A stretch of DNA of 64,000 bases. Origin: Perlabentimonas sp041656735 (GTDB lineage: Bacteria > Bacteroidota > Bacteroidia > Bacteroidales > Tenuifilaceae). The stretch lies in assembly GCA_041656735.1 (NCBI GenBank), contig JBBACY010000008.1, positions 27,679 to 91,678 on the forward strand, given 5' to 3'. The translations under genes were made by a program, and so were the position numbers. Below the pieces are notes generated by a model. That model was not told where the DNA came from and ran no database searches. It was given only the letters and a program-made list of their open reading frames with translations. Below are positions 1-8,548 of this stretch, in pieces; position 1 is the first letter of the stretch; each line of letters starts with the position of its first letter.

Positions 1-1
1 T

Positions 2-250
2 GTTGAAGTTATAATGCTTTACGGCCCCAATGAGGCCACCTTTGGTGCATATGCACGTAAAAGCGGGGCATATGCTTTTGTGCCAAAAAACGACACAATA
101 TTTTTACGCATAAACAATATTATTATGCGTTTAATAAGCCAAAAAAAGTTACAACACAAACGTGGGGGTTTCGTTATAGCGATTAAAATTTTCATAACCT
201 ACTCAATCATTCTGGCGGTAGCTATATTACTCTACCAATTACTTTCCTAA
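2..250 (+). CDS. Receiver-like domain protein with C-terminal membrane anchor (5' partial)
   Basis: The gene begins before the window; its frame is open from base 2. The visible part (VEVIMLYGPNE, then SGAYAFVPK at about bases 62-88) resembles the last third of a response-regulator receiver domain, with the conserved Lys of the VPK motif before the final helix. No DNA-binding or enzymatic output domain follows. The protein ends in a hydrophobic stretch (AIKIFITYSIILAVAILLY) directly before the stop, so it looks tail-anchored in the inner membrane. The phosphoacceptor Asp would lie upstream and cannot be checked. The receiver assignment is inferred from a short stretch; the membrane segment is seen directly. 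Confidence 0.55.
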   Translation, partial: VEVIMLYGPNEATFGAYARKSGAYAFVPKNDTIFLRINNIIMRLISQKKLQHKRGGFVIAIKIFITYSIILAVAILLYQLLS

Positions 251-368
251 CTTTCAATTCTTGTCTGTTTAGCAGTTCTCGCTGACTTATTGTCATACTT
301 TTTGTAATGGCACCACTTTTGACTTGTAAGCCCGAGAAACTGAATGTTTAACTTAAAAAATATAGGCC

Positions 369-2420
369 ATGCAAAAAGGCAAAATAAATGTTAGTAGTGA
401 GAATATCTTTCCAATAATTAAGAAGTTTCTTTACTCCGACCACGAAATATTCCTTCGTGAGCTAGTTTCGAATGCGGTTGATGCTTCACAGAAATTAAAA
501 ACTTTAGCATCGGTTGGCGAGTTTAAAGGCGAACTTGGCGATTTAACCATTAGGGTTAAAGTCGACAAAAAGAAGAAAACCATTACCGTTAGCGATAGCG
601 GCGTTGGTATGACTGCTGAAGAGGTTGAAAAATATATTAACCAGATTGCTTTTTCGGGTGCCGAAGATTTTTTGGCCAAGTATAAGGACAAAACCGAAGC
701 CATTATTGGACATTTTGGGCTAGGTTTTTACTCATCGTTTATGGTAAGTGATAGGGTTGATATTATAACAAAATCACATCAGGATGATACCAAGGCAATA
801 AAATGGTCGTGCGATGGTTCGCCAGAATTTACCATTGAAGATGCCGAACGAGTGGGAAGGGGAACCGATATTGTATTGCACATTAGCGATGAGAATGCTG
901 AGTTCCTAGAGGATAGCAAAATTAATGAATTGCTCACAAAGTATTGCCGTTATCTGCCTATACCAATCGCTTTTTCTACTATTAAAGAGTGGAAAGACGG
1001 CAAGGAAGTAGATACAGGTAAGGATAAGATTGTGAATGATACCAATCCGCTTTGGACTCGTAAGCCCACCGAATTGAAAGATGAGGATTATGCAAAGTTC
1101 TATAAAGACTTGTACCCTGCGGCACAAGATCCTTTATTCAACATTCATCTTAATGTTGATTATCCGTTTAATCTGACCGGAGTACTGTATTTCCCTCGTA
1201 TTAAATCGAATTTTGATATACAGAAAAATAAAATTCAACTATACTCTAACCAAGTTTTTGTTACCGACTCGGTTGAGGGGATTGTACCCGAATTTTTAAC
1301 TCTACTTCACGGGGTTATCGATTCACCCGATATTCCGCTAAACGTATCGCGTAGCTATTTACAGAGCGACTCGAATGTTAAGAAAATATCATCGCATATT
1401 ACCAAAAAAGTGGCCGACAGGCTAAATGAGATTTTCAAGGATAACCGCGAGCAGTTTGAGAAGAAATGGGATGACCTAAAGCTGTTTATTAACTTTGGTA
1501 TGATTACCGATGAGAAGTTTTATGAACGTGCCGATAAGTTTGCTCTTTTCAAGAATGTGGATGGTAAATATTTCACCTTCGACGAGTACGAGAAGCTTAT
1601 AAAGGAGAACCAAACCGATAAAAATAAAACGCTTATTTATCTGTATACCACTGATAAAGACGAGCAGTACTCGTATATTGATCAGGCAAAAAACCGTGGT
1701 TACGATGTGTTGGTAATGGATGGCCAGTTTGACCCTCACGTAATTAATAGCCTTGAATCGAAATTTAAAGATTCACGTTTTGTTAGGGTTGATAGTGACG
1801 TGATTGATAGCTTGATTGCTAAGGAGGATAAGAAAGAGATTGACCTGCCTTTTGAGGCGCAAACCGAGCTGCGAAACGTTTTTGAGGGGGCAACTATTGG
1901 CTCGTCGCAATACTGGGTTCAGTTCGATGATTTGGGTGAAAATGCTTCGCCAGTGGTTATTACACGAAATGAATTTGTTCGACGCATGAAGGATATGTCT
2001 GCAATGAGTGGGGCTAGCGGTTTTTATGGTGATATGCCCGAAACCGTAAACTTAGTTGTAAACGTAGCGCACCCGCTTGTTAAAGCCGTGATTGACCAAA
2101 AGGAGAAATCGCTAGGCGACAAGGTGGGCAAGTTTAATACTCAACTTGAGCCACTTAACACCAAATTAGCCGATTTGAAAAAATCTTCCGAGGGCAAGAA
2201 AGATGAAGAAATTCCTCAGGCTGATAAGGATGCCATAGACGAGTTAAATAAGAAGATTGAGAAGATTGATAAGTCGAAAACCGATGCTCTTAAATCATTC
2301 GGAAAGGATAATAAACTTACTAAGCAACTTATTGATTTGGCTTTGCTTGCCAATAATATGTTAAAAGGGGAAGAACTTAGCAAGTTTGTTAAGCGTAGTG
2401 TTGAGCTTATTAAGGAGTAA
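369..2420 (+). CDS. htpG: Molecular chaperone HtpG (Hsp90 family)
   Basis: ATP-dependent cytosolic Hsp90-type chaperone of 683 residues, a usual length for Bacteroidota HtpG. The N-terminal GHKL ATPase domain is complete: FLRELVSNAVDAS (helix with the catalytic Glu and Asn), DSGVGMT (nucleotide-binding Asp) and IGHFGLGFYSSFMV (lid and glycine-rich loop). The middle domain carries the conserved IPLNVSRSYLQ segment. A lysine-rich linker near residues 590-630 precedes a short C-terminal dimerisation region. It is a single-gene unit ended by a strong terminator about 40 bp after the stop. No heat-shock element could be recognised upstream. Confidence 0.97.
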   Translation: MQKGKINVSSENIFPIIKKFLYSDHEIFLRELVSNAVDASQKLKTLASVGEFKGELGDLTIRVKVDKKKKTITVSDSGVGMTAEEVEKYINQIAFSGAEDFLAKYKDKTEAIIGHFGLGFYSSFMVSDRVDIITKSHQDDTKAIKWSCDGSPEFTIEDAERVGRGTDIVLHISDENAEFLEDSKINELLTKYCRYLPIPIAFSTIKEWKDGKEVDTGKDKIVNDTNPLWTRKPTELKDEDYAKFYKDLYPAAQDPLFNIHLNVDYPFNLTGVLYFPRIKSNFDIQKNKIQLYSNQVFVTDSVEGIVPEFLTLLHGVIDSPDIPLNVSRSYLQSDSNVKKISSHITKKVADRLNEIFKDNREQFEKKWDDLKLFINFGMITDEKFYERADKFALFKNVDGKYFTFDEYEKLIKENQTDKNKTLIYLYTTDKDEQYSYIDQAKNRGYDVLVMDGQFDPHVINSLESKFKDSRFVRVDSDVIDSLIAKEDKKEIDLPFEAQTELRNVFEGATIGSSQYWVQFDDLGENASPVVITRNEFVRRMKDMSAMSGASGFYGDMPETVNLVVNVAHPLVKAVIDQKEKSLGDKVGKFNTQLEPLNTKLADLKKSSEGKKDEEIPQADKDAIDELNKKIEKIDKSKTDALKSFGKDNKLTKQLIDLALLANNMLKGEELSKFVKRSVELIKE

Positions 2421-2460
2421 CCTCACATAGTACCACCTAGTTTTTTTGGTGTAAACATAG

Positions 2461-2486
2461 CAAAGGGGGCATTATTGCCCCCTTTG
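2461..2486 (+). terminator. Intrinsic terminator after htpG
   Basis: Perfect inverted repeat CAAAGGGGGC / GCCCCCTTTG around a short loop, followed by a T-rich tail. It lies between convergent htpG and the minus-strand gene ending at 2509, so it may serve both. Confidence 0.85.
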
Positions 2487-2508
2487 TTGTGTTTATAAAC
2501 CTTACGAG

Positions 2509-3024
2509 CTAAAACATTTCGTTAACTTCTTTCTTTAGGTGGGTAATTGCACGCGCGGTTGGATGAAATTCCAAATCAACCAGCCCGTCTAGAATTTGCT
2601 TACCAAGTACCATTGCAGGTGCCTTGGGATCAACTTTGCCTGCGCTGTTATTAATTAGTTTTATCACATTGTCCTTTGCGTTTTTTACTAGTCCCCAAGC
2701 CTTAGCACTCAGGTAAATTTGTTGCGAAAGGTTGTGTTCCCACTCACTGCGAATGGTGCTTAGCAAAATACTTTGGTATTTTTGGCAAGATATATTCGGT
2801 TGGTTTACCCTAACCAAAATCGATTCGGGCGAGATGCGTTCCAGATACAACACGATCCGTTCGTAGGCTTGTAGCCGAATGGGGGTTGTTATTTTCCTGC
2901 TGTTGGCATTAAGTTCAGCGCGTCGCCTATTGGTTTCTTCCCTCAGAAGCCTTTCAATAGCAAGGTACCCAGCCAGAAAGACTAGTAGGGAGGGTATTAT
3001 AATTTTCAGTAAATCAATAACCAT
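2509..3024 (-). CDS. Conserved membrane-anchored protein, Bacteroidota-specific type
   Basis: A 171-residue protein whose first 24 residues form one transmembrane helix (IIIPSLLVFLAGYLAI). A charged helical cytoplasmic region follows, containing the stretch KITTPIRLQAYERIVLYLERISP and later LSQQIYLSAKAWGLVKNAKD. I recognise this pattern from a family of uncharacterised proteins widespread in Bacteroidota (possibly DUF7935; the number is from memory). It has no known function. It stands alone, convergent with htpG and divergent from the aminotransferase gene. Confidence 0.8.
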   Translation of the reverse strand: MVIDLLKIIIPSLLVFLAGYLAIERLLREETNRRRAELNANSRKITTPIRLQAYERIVLYLERISPESILVRVNQPNISCQKYQSILLSTIRSEWEHNLSQQIYLSAKAWGLVKNAKDNVIKLINNSAGKVDPKAPAMVLGKQILDGLVDLEFHPTARAITHLKKEVNEMF

Positions 3025-3141
3025 ATTATTTTATATTGTTAAACAAGTTGCTTACAGATAATTTTAGTTTTAACTTTAAAACCTTAAAATTACGAAAATC
3101 TTTTTAATCTAAGCGTACAAATTTTTAATTAACCGTTAGAT

Positions 3142-4335
3142 ATGGAAAATGTTTCAAACAGAGTTGAGCAGCTAGCCGCCTCAGAAACGCTGGCTATGTC
3201 GCAAAAAAGCAGAGAGTTACAAGCTCAAGGTTTTAATGTTATCAACCTAAGCGTTGGCGAACCCGATTTCACTACCCCTGACTTTGTTAAGGATGCCGCT
3301 AAAAAAGCCATCGACAACAATTTTACCCACTATTCGCCTGTACCTGGTTATGCCGATTTATTGCAGGCCATTTCCGATAAACTTAAGCGCGAAAACGGGC
3401 TTGTGTATGGTACCGATCAGATTGTAGTTTCTGGTGGTGCAAAGCATACGCTCACAAATGTACTTATGGCTACGGTTAACCCTGACGATGAGGTTATTGT
3501 GCCTGCCCCTTACTGGGTTAGTTACGTTGAGTTAGTTAAGTTGGCCGAGGGAAAGAGCGTGGTTATACCCACATCGCTCGAGAGTGATTTTAAGATAACA
3601 CCCAAACAGCTTACCGAGGCAATTACGCCTCGCACAAGAATTTTGATGCTTTGCTCACCATCTAACCCCACGGGCAGTGTATACTCGCGAAGCGAGTTGG
3701 CAGCCCTAGTTGAGGTGCTTGTTAAGCATCCAAATATACTAGTACTTTCCGATGAAATATACGAGCATATTAACTACGAGGGCAAGCACGAGAGCATTGC
3801 GCAGTTTAACGAAATATTTGATAGGGTAATTGTTGTGAATGGCGTATCGAAAGGGTATGCAATGACAGGATGGCGTATTGGTTATTGTGCTGCTCCCAAA
3901 TGGATAGCGAAAGCGTGTCAGAAATTGCAAGGTCAAATGACGTCTGGCACCTGCTCAATTGCCCAGAAAGCGGCTGTTGCTGCAATTTCTTCCGATGCAT
4001 CGTACCCACAGATGATGTGCAAAGCATTTAAAAAACGGCGCGATTTGGTTACCGAGAGACTTAAAAAAATACCAGGGTTTAAGGCTAATGTGCCTCAGGG
4101 TGCCTTCTATATTTTTGCTGAAGTGTCTGAACTATTAGGTAAAAAATTTGGAGAACAGGTTATTGCCACCTCTGCCGATTTGTGTATGTACCTACTAAAT
4201 CATGCTCATGTGGCTACCGTTCCGGGTAGCGCTTTTGGCGCGCCCGAATACATTCGTTTTTCCTATGCAGCATCAGAGGAGCAACTTGTTGAGGCTCTCA
4301 ACAGGATTGATAAAGCCGTTCGTGAAATGAAGTAA
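3142..4335 (+). CDS. Aspartate aminotransferase, PLP-dependent class I/II
   Basis: A fold-type I aminotransferase of 397 residues. The visible signatures are INLSVGEPDFTTP (substrate loop), GGAKHTL (phosphate-binding turn), LCSPSNPTGSVYS (Asn contacting the cofactor), LSDEIYEHINYEG (Asp pairing with the pyridine nitrogen) and NGVSKGYAMTGWRIGY, whose Lys forms the Schiff base with PLP. The C-terminal Arg for the alpha-carboxylate lies in EYIRFSYA. The set fits the Ibeta/AspC-like group; other 2-oxoacid partners cannot be excluded. It is monocistronic, closed by the terminator at 4361. Confidence 0.92.
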   Translation: MENVSNRVEQLAASETLAMSQKSRELQAQGFNVINLSVGEPDFTTPDFVKDAAKKAIDNNFTHYSPVPGYADLLQAISDKLKRENGLVYGTDQIVVSGGAKHTLTNVLMATVNPDDEVIVPAPYWVSYVELVKLAEGKSVVIPTSLESDFKITPKQLTEAITPRTRILMLCSPSNPTGSVYSRSELAALVEVLVKHPNILVLSDEIYEHINYEGKHESIAQFNEIFDRVIVVNGVSKGYAMTGWRIGYCAAPKWIAKACQKLQGQMTSGTCSIAQKAAVAAISSDASYPQMMCKAFKKRRDLVTERLKKIPGFKANVPQGAFYIFAEVSELLGKKFGEQVIATSADLCMYLLNHAHVATVPGSAFGAPEYIRFSYAASEEQLVEALNRIDKAVREMK

Positions 4336-4360
4336 ACATATTCTTTTTGCAATTGTTAAC

Positions 4361-4392
4361 AATAACCCACACCTTTTTAGCTGTGGGTTATT
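4361..4392 (+). terminator. Terminator hairpin after the aminotransferase gene
   Basis: Perfect 11-bp stem AATAACCCACA / TGTGGGTTATT with a 10-nt loop, 25 bp after the stop. Its right arm abuts the -7 box of the mltG promoter at 4393. Confidence 0.8.
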
Positions 4393-4400
4393 TATCTTTG
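4393..4400 (+). promoter_or_regulatory. Promoter -7 box of mltG (TATCTTTG)
   Basis: Exact match to the Bacteroidota -7 consensus TAnnTTTG, 23 bp before the mltG ATG. It directly follows the terminator of the previous gene. Confidence 0.65.
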
Positions 4401-4423
4401 TACTCAAATTTACATTGCGGATA

Positions 4424-5479
4424 ATGTCGAAAAAAATAGTCAGGATATCCCTCTTTTTCTTGTTAACTCTTATACTGGGTGGCATAATACTAGGTGGGTT
4501 TTATGGTTACAAAACTTACAGTAGGATGCTAAAACCTAATGTAAGTGTTGGTGATAATACTCAGGCTTTTGTGCGTATTCCTACTGGTGCAACTTACGCC
4601 GATGTGCTTGTAATTTTTAGTGAATCGGGTTTTATTAATGATATGGAATCGTTTAAATGGACTAGCTCGCGTATGGGTTATCCGCACAGTATCCGACCAG
4701 GAATGTATAAGTTACAAGATAAACAAACCAATCGTGAGCTAGTTGCCGTGTTAAGGGCCGGTTTGCAAACCCCAGTAAGGGTAACCTTTACAGGTTTTAG
4801 AATCCCTTCGCAGTTGGCTGGGCGGATATCAAAACAAATTGAAGCCGATTCGGCTGCCATAGTTGAGGCCTTCTTCTCAAAAGATATTACTGCCAGCTAT
4901 GGTTTTACGCCCGAAACCTTTATAGCAATGTTTATACCGAATACCTACGAACTTTTTTGGAATACAGATGCTACCGGTTTTTTTGATAGAATGAAACGAG
5001 AGTACGAAAATTTTTGGACCGATGAGCGTGACCAGAAGGCGAAGCAAATAGGGCTTGATAGGGTAGGGGTTTCAACTATTGCTTCCATTGTTGAGGAGGA
5101 AACGATTAAGACTGATGAGCGACCTAAAATAGCAGGTGTTTTTATTAATAGGCTAAACCGTGGAACCCCGCTGCAGGCTTGCCCCACCGTAAAGTTTGCT
5201 CTTGGCGATTTTACTATAAAGCGGGTGCTTACTAAACACTTGGCGGTTGAGTCTCCATACAATACATATAAACATAGGGGATTGCCACCAGGGCCAATAA
5301 ATGCAGCAAGTATTTCATCTATTAATGCTGTGCTTAATTACGAAAAACATAGTTACTACTTCTTTTCGGCTAACCCCGATTTTTCTGGCTACCATATTTT
5401 CTCCCGAACACTAACAGAGCATAATCGTAATGCGAGGGAATACCAAGGAAAGTTAAATAAGGAGCGCATTTACCGGTAG
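4424..5479 (+). CDS. mltG: Endolytic transglycosylase MltG (YceG-like)
   Basis: Membrane-bound endolytic murein transglycosylase that cuts nascent glycan strands and is thought to set peptidoglycan chain ends. A transmembrane helix (residues about 8-27) is followed by a LysM-like subdomain (GATYADVLVIFSESGFI) and the YceG catalytic domain. The catalytic Glu is in STIASIVEEET; the family motifs AGVFINRL, SPYNTYKHRGLPPGPI and the late YYFFSANPDFSGYHIFS are all present. The ATG at 4424 is preferred over an in-frame TTG at 4415 because it fits the promoter and gives a standard N-terminus (MSKKIVRI). Confidence 0.95.
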   Translation: MSKKIVRISLFFLLTLILGGIILGGFYGYKTYSRMLKPNVSVGDNTQAFVRIPTGATYADVLVIFSESGFINDMESFKWTSSRMGYPHSIRPGMYKLQDKQTNRELVAVLRAGLQTPVRVTFTGFRIPSQLAGRISKQIEADSAAIVEAFFSKDITASYGFTPETFIAMFIPNTYELFWNTDATGFFDRMKREYENFWTDERDQKAKQIGLDRVGVSTIASIVEEETIKTDERPKIAGVFINRLNRGTPLQACPTVKFALGDFTIKRVLTKHLAVESPYNTYKHRGLPPGPINAASISSINAVLNYEKHSYYFFSANPDFSGYHIFSRTLTEHNRNAREYQGKLNKERIYR

Positions 5480-5698
5480 CTATCTCATAGGCTGCTGCAC
5501 GAACCAAGCAGGAAGGACGGGACTTAGCGAAGCTAATCCTCTCGTGTGGTTAACTCTCCCATAGGATAGTTAATAGGTATATTTTGCACCCACTTTTTTA
5601 TTGCAAAGTGACTATAAAACATTGTCCCAAGGTAATGCCTTGGTTTGTTGATATTAACAATAATTTGTCGCTCAGTAGGCACAGGTTAAAACAATACA

Positions 5699-5736
5699 CA
5701 AAGCACCCTGCATCTATTTCGATACAGAGTGCTTTG
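5699..5736 (-). terminator. Intrinsic terminator after the dipeptidyl peptidase gene
   Basis: Stem CAAAGCAC..CTG / CAG..GTGCTTTG with a 14-nt loop, 10 bp beyond the minus-strand stop at 5747. On the minus strand it is followed by a T-rich run. The rest of 5480-5698, after mltG, shows no gene. Confidence 0.75.
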
Positions 5737-5746
5737 ATTGTAATCT

Positions 5747-7918
5747 CTACAAGTTGTTCTTAATGTAGTTTGTTAGCAATGTGTACAAATGCATTCTGGT
5801 ATTCCCTCCATATATACTATGGTTTTTGTCGGGGTACAGCATCATATCAAACTGCTTTTCGGCTTGTATTAACCTTTCAGATAGTTCAATAGCGTTTTGA
5901 ACATGTACGTTGTCATCTGCCGTTCCATGAACTAATAGTAACTTTCCTTGTAAACCGTTTACGTGATTAATAGGAGAGTTATCGTCGTACCCATCAGGGT
6001 TATCCTGTGGTAAGCCCATATACCTTTCAGTGTAAACAGAATCGTAGTATCGCCAGTTTGTAACAGGGGCAACGGCAATGGCCGCACTAAAAACTTCGGG
6101 TGCTTTAAAAAGGCACAACGACGACATATACCCACCATAGCTCCATCCCCAAATGGCAATTCGCTTAGCATCAACAAAGGGGAGCGATTGTAAATATTTG
6201 CCAGCCTCAATTTGGTCTGTGCTTTCATAGTATCCCAGCTTGCCATAGGTCATCTTCTTAAACTCTTCGCCTCTACCGCCAGTGCCTCGTCCATCAACCG
6301 ATACAACTAAAACACCCTCCGAAGCAAGGTACTCGTCCCAACCAATTCCAAACCTGTCGGTAACAGATACCGAGCCTGGGCCGCTGTACTGGTTCATTAG
6401 TACTGGATACTTGGTATTCTCGTTAAAGTTTAGGGGCTTAATCATATATCCGTTTAGTTCAACCCCTTCGGAGGTTGTGAAGGCAAAAAATTCTTTTTTC
6501 GGTATATCGAACGTTGCAAGCGTTTCTTTTAGTTTGGCATTGTCTTCAATAACCCTAAGCTCTTTACCCTTGGCGTTATGGAGGGTTACAAGGGTAGGTG
6601 TGGTAACCGATGAGTGGAAGTGGATATAGTATTTAAAGGTTTTACTAAAATCGGCAGAGTTTGTGCCGCTATGTTGCGATAGTTTTGCGTGTTTTTTGCC
6701 ATCTAACGATACCCAATTAACAGCGGTTCGCATTGGCGATCCATCGAAGGAGCCATAGTACACACGACTACTCTTTGCGTCGTACCCATAAACATTTCTA
6801 ACCTCGTTCTCGCCACTGGTTAGCTGGCTTTCAAGGTTGCCATTCATATTGTAAAGGTAAATGTGGTTGTACCCATCCAATTCGCTAGGTATAATAAAGT
6901 ACTTGCCATCGGAAGTAAATATTGGATAGTCGTCGTCGGGCTCTTCTATATAGTGCTGGTTGGTTTCGGTGTAAAGTACTTTAGAACTTCCGTTTTTAGC
7001 ATTTGCTAAAAGAATCTCAATTTTGTTTTGTAACCTATTTAACCTAACCATACTTAGCTGGTTGGGGTTTACTGTCCACTTTATGCGGGCTATATATTGG
7101 TTGGTTTCATTACCAGTATCCATGGTTTTAGTCTCTTCTGTTTCGAGGTTATAAACATGTATCGAAACAATTGAGTTATCTTCACCAGCCTTGGGGTATT
7201 TAAACGAGTAATTTTCTGGGTAAAGTTGGTCTTGAAACATAGTCATAGAGAAAACCTTTACAGCGCTTTCGTCAAACTTATAGAATGCCAGATGCTTGCT
7301 GTCGGGACTCCATTGCATACCTGTTGCAAGCGCGAACTCCTCCTCATACACCCAGTCGGCGGCTCCGTTAATTATGTGGTTAAACTTGCCATCAAACGTA
7401 ATCTGTGTTTCCTTGCCCGAGTCTAACTGAACAATGAAGATATTGTTTTCGCGAACGAACGCAACTTTTTGTCCATTTGGTGAGAAAGTTGCTAACCTTT
7501 GTGCTCCATTATTAGATAGGGGAGTTACGGACTTTTTTTCAATGTCAAAGATGTAATAATCTGCGGTAAAAGAGCGACGGTAAATTGGCATTACATTGGT
7601 TGATAGGAGTATTTTACTCTCATCGGAACTTAGTGTATAGCTTGAGAAGCTTTTAAGTGAAGGTATGTCGAAATTAGCTGCATCGAAAAGTATGTCAACC
7701 AGCTTGCCCTTTGCATAGCTGTACTTGGCAATTTTACCTTTCGATTCAACAACGGTATAATGCTCCCCATCGTTCATCGATGTAATTCCTCTTACCGAAC
7801 GGGCATAAAAAGTTCCATCGCGTTGTATGTTTTCTAGGGTAATCTTTTGCCCTTCGACCTGTGCAATGCTTTGTATGGCAATAACAGCTGACACTAAAAA
7901 GAGGGTGATTTTTTTCAT
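5747..7918 (-). CDS. Dipeptidyl peptidase IV, S9B family
   Basis: A secreted or periplasmic serine exopeptidase removing X-Pro or X-Ala dipeptides, useful for a protein- and peptide-degrading lifestyle. It has 723 residues, the usual length for bacterial DPP-IV, with a signal peptide (MKKITLFLVSAVIAIQSIAQ). An eight-bladed propeller occupies roughly residues 40-480 and holds the substrate-binding pair DWVYEEEF (double Glu). The alpha/beta-hydrolase domain carries the nucleophile in WGWSYGGYMSS, the acid in HGTADDNVHVQ and the His in DKNHSIYGG. Expressed alone from the promoter at 8045. Confidence 0.95.
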   Translation of the reverse strand: MKKITLFLVSAVIAIQSIAQVEGQKITLENIQRDGTFYARSVRGITSMNDGEHYTVVESKGKIAKYSYAKGKLVDILFDAANFDIPSLKSFSSYTLSSDESKILLSTNVMPIYRRSFTADYYIFDIEKKSVTPLSNNGAQRLATFSPNGQKVAFVRENNIFIVQLDSGKETQITFDGKFNHIINGAADWVYEEEFALATGMQWSPDSKHLAFYKFDESAVKVFSMTMFQDQLYPENYSFKYPKAGEDNSIVSIHVYNLETEETKTMDTGNETNQYIARIKWTVNPNQLSMVRLNRLQNKIEILLANAKNGSSKVLYTETNQHYIEEPDDDYPIFTSDGKYFIIPSELDGYNHIYLYNMNGNLESQLTSGENEVRNVYGYDAKSSRVYYGSFDGSPMRTAVNWVSLDGKKHAKLSQHSGTNSADFSKTFKYYIHFHSSVTTPTLVTLHNAKGKELRVIEDNAKLKETLATFDIPKKEFFAFTTSEGVELNGYMIKPLNFNENTKYPVLMNQYSGPGSVSVTDRFGIGWDEYLASEGVLVVSVDGRGTGGRGEEFKKMTYGKLGYYESTDQIEAGKYLQSLPFVDAKRIAIWGWSYGGYMSSLCLFKAPEVFSAAIAVAPVTNWRYYDSVYTERYMGLPQDNPDGYDDNSPINHVNGLQGKLLLVHGTADDNVHVQNAIELSERLIQAEKQFDMMLYPDKNHSIYGGNTRMHLYTLLTNYIKNNL

Positions 7919-8044
7919 GAGTGAATTGTTTAGTTAATTTATTAGTCTCAAGGAATTTTCATATTTACGAACCATTCCTTTGATTAAATTCTATATTCAA
8001 CCTTTTAGATGTGGAAATGTTAAAATGGATTAACTGCTTTAATG

Positions 8045-8052
8045 CAAAGATA
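8045..8052 (-). promoter_or_regulatory. Promoter -7 box of the DPP-IV gene
   Basis: Minus-strand TATCTTTG, an exact TAnnTTTG match, about 127 bp before the start codon; this implies a long 5' leader. Confidence 0.5.
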
Positions 8053-8071
8053 TTTATTTTGGCCATACCTC

Positions 8072-8109
8072 AAAAAAAAGAAGGCTGCTCAATTGGGCAG
8101 CCTTCTTTT
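8072..8109 (-). terminator. Intrinsic terminator of the surface-protein operon
   Basis: Perfect 11-bp stem AAGAAGGCTGC / GCAGCCTTCTT with an 8-nt loop, followed on the minus strand by a run of eight T. It lies 20 bp after the lipoprotein stop. Confidence 0.9.
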
Positions 8110-8128
8110 AAATATAATGCTAAATAGC

Positions 8129-8536
8129 TTACTTAATTCTTTCAAATAGGTACCGAAGTTCAATATCTCCGGTTAGCGTATTTGTAATAGTGTAGTAAAC
8201 ATGCATTTTGTTATAGTCGGAGTATACAATGGTAAAGGTTACATCTCCCTCTTCAGCATCGCTTAGCGTTAATTCTGTTTCAGAAGCTGTCCAAGTGCCA
8301 GCTTTCGCTCTGCCATCAACATTAACAAACAGGAACGTTTCGTTTCTGTCGAGATGCAGTACAGATTGTGCAAGAAAAACGTTGGGAGGAAAGTTTACCT
8401 GTCTGTCGGCAATAACGCTAACTACTTCCCATTCTCCTGTTAAAATCTGTACGTTTGTTGGTTCTTCGGGTTCCATACAACCATTCATAAGAATAGCAAG
8501 CCCAAAGAATGCAATAATATACTTTAGTTTATTCAT
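8129..8536 (-). CDS. Small lipoprotein, lipocalin-like
   Basis: A 135-residue protein with a lipoprotein signal (IIAFFGLAILMNGC, Cys at about residue 20), so probably anchored in the outer membrane. The mature part has LTGEWEVVSV, then alternating beta strands ending in ELRYLFERIK, a pattern of lipocalin-like domains in Bacteroidota lipoproteins. No catalytic residues are apparent. It is the last gene of a minus-strand operon, 12 bp after the large T9SS cargo gene, which suggests a joint role at the cell surface. The ligand is unknown. Confidence 0.75.
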   Translation of the reverse strand: MNKLKYIIAFFGLAILMNGCMEPEEPTNVQILTGEWEVVSVIADRQVNFPPNVFLAQSVLHLDRNETFLFVNVDGRAKAGTWTASETELTLSDAEEGDVTFTIVYSDYNKMHVYYTITNTLTGDIELRYLFERIK

Positions 8537-8548
8537 AGTGTGTGCTGT

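Noticed and set aside
431..703. Minus-strand ORF inside htpG (and similar ORFs at 906-1127 and 1476-1739)
   Set aside because: Shadow frames of a clearly conserved gene; no motif or own signals.
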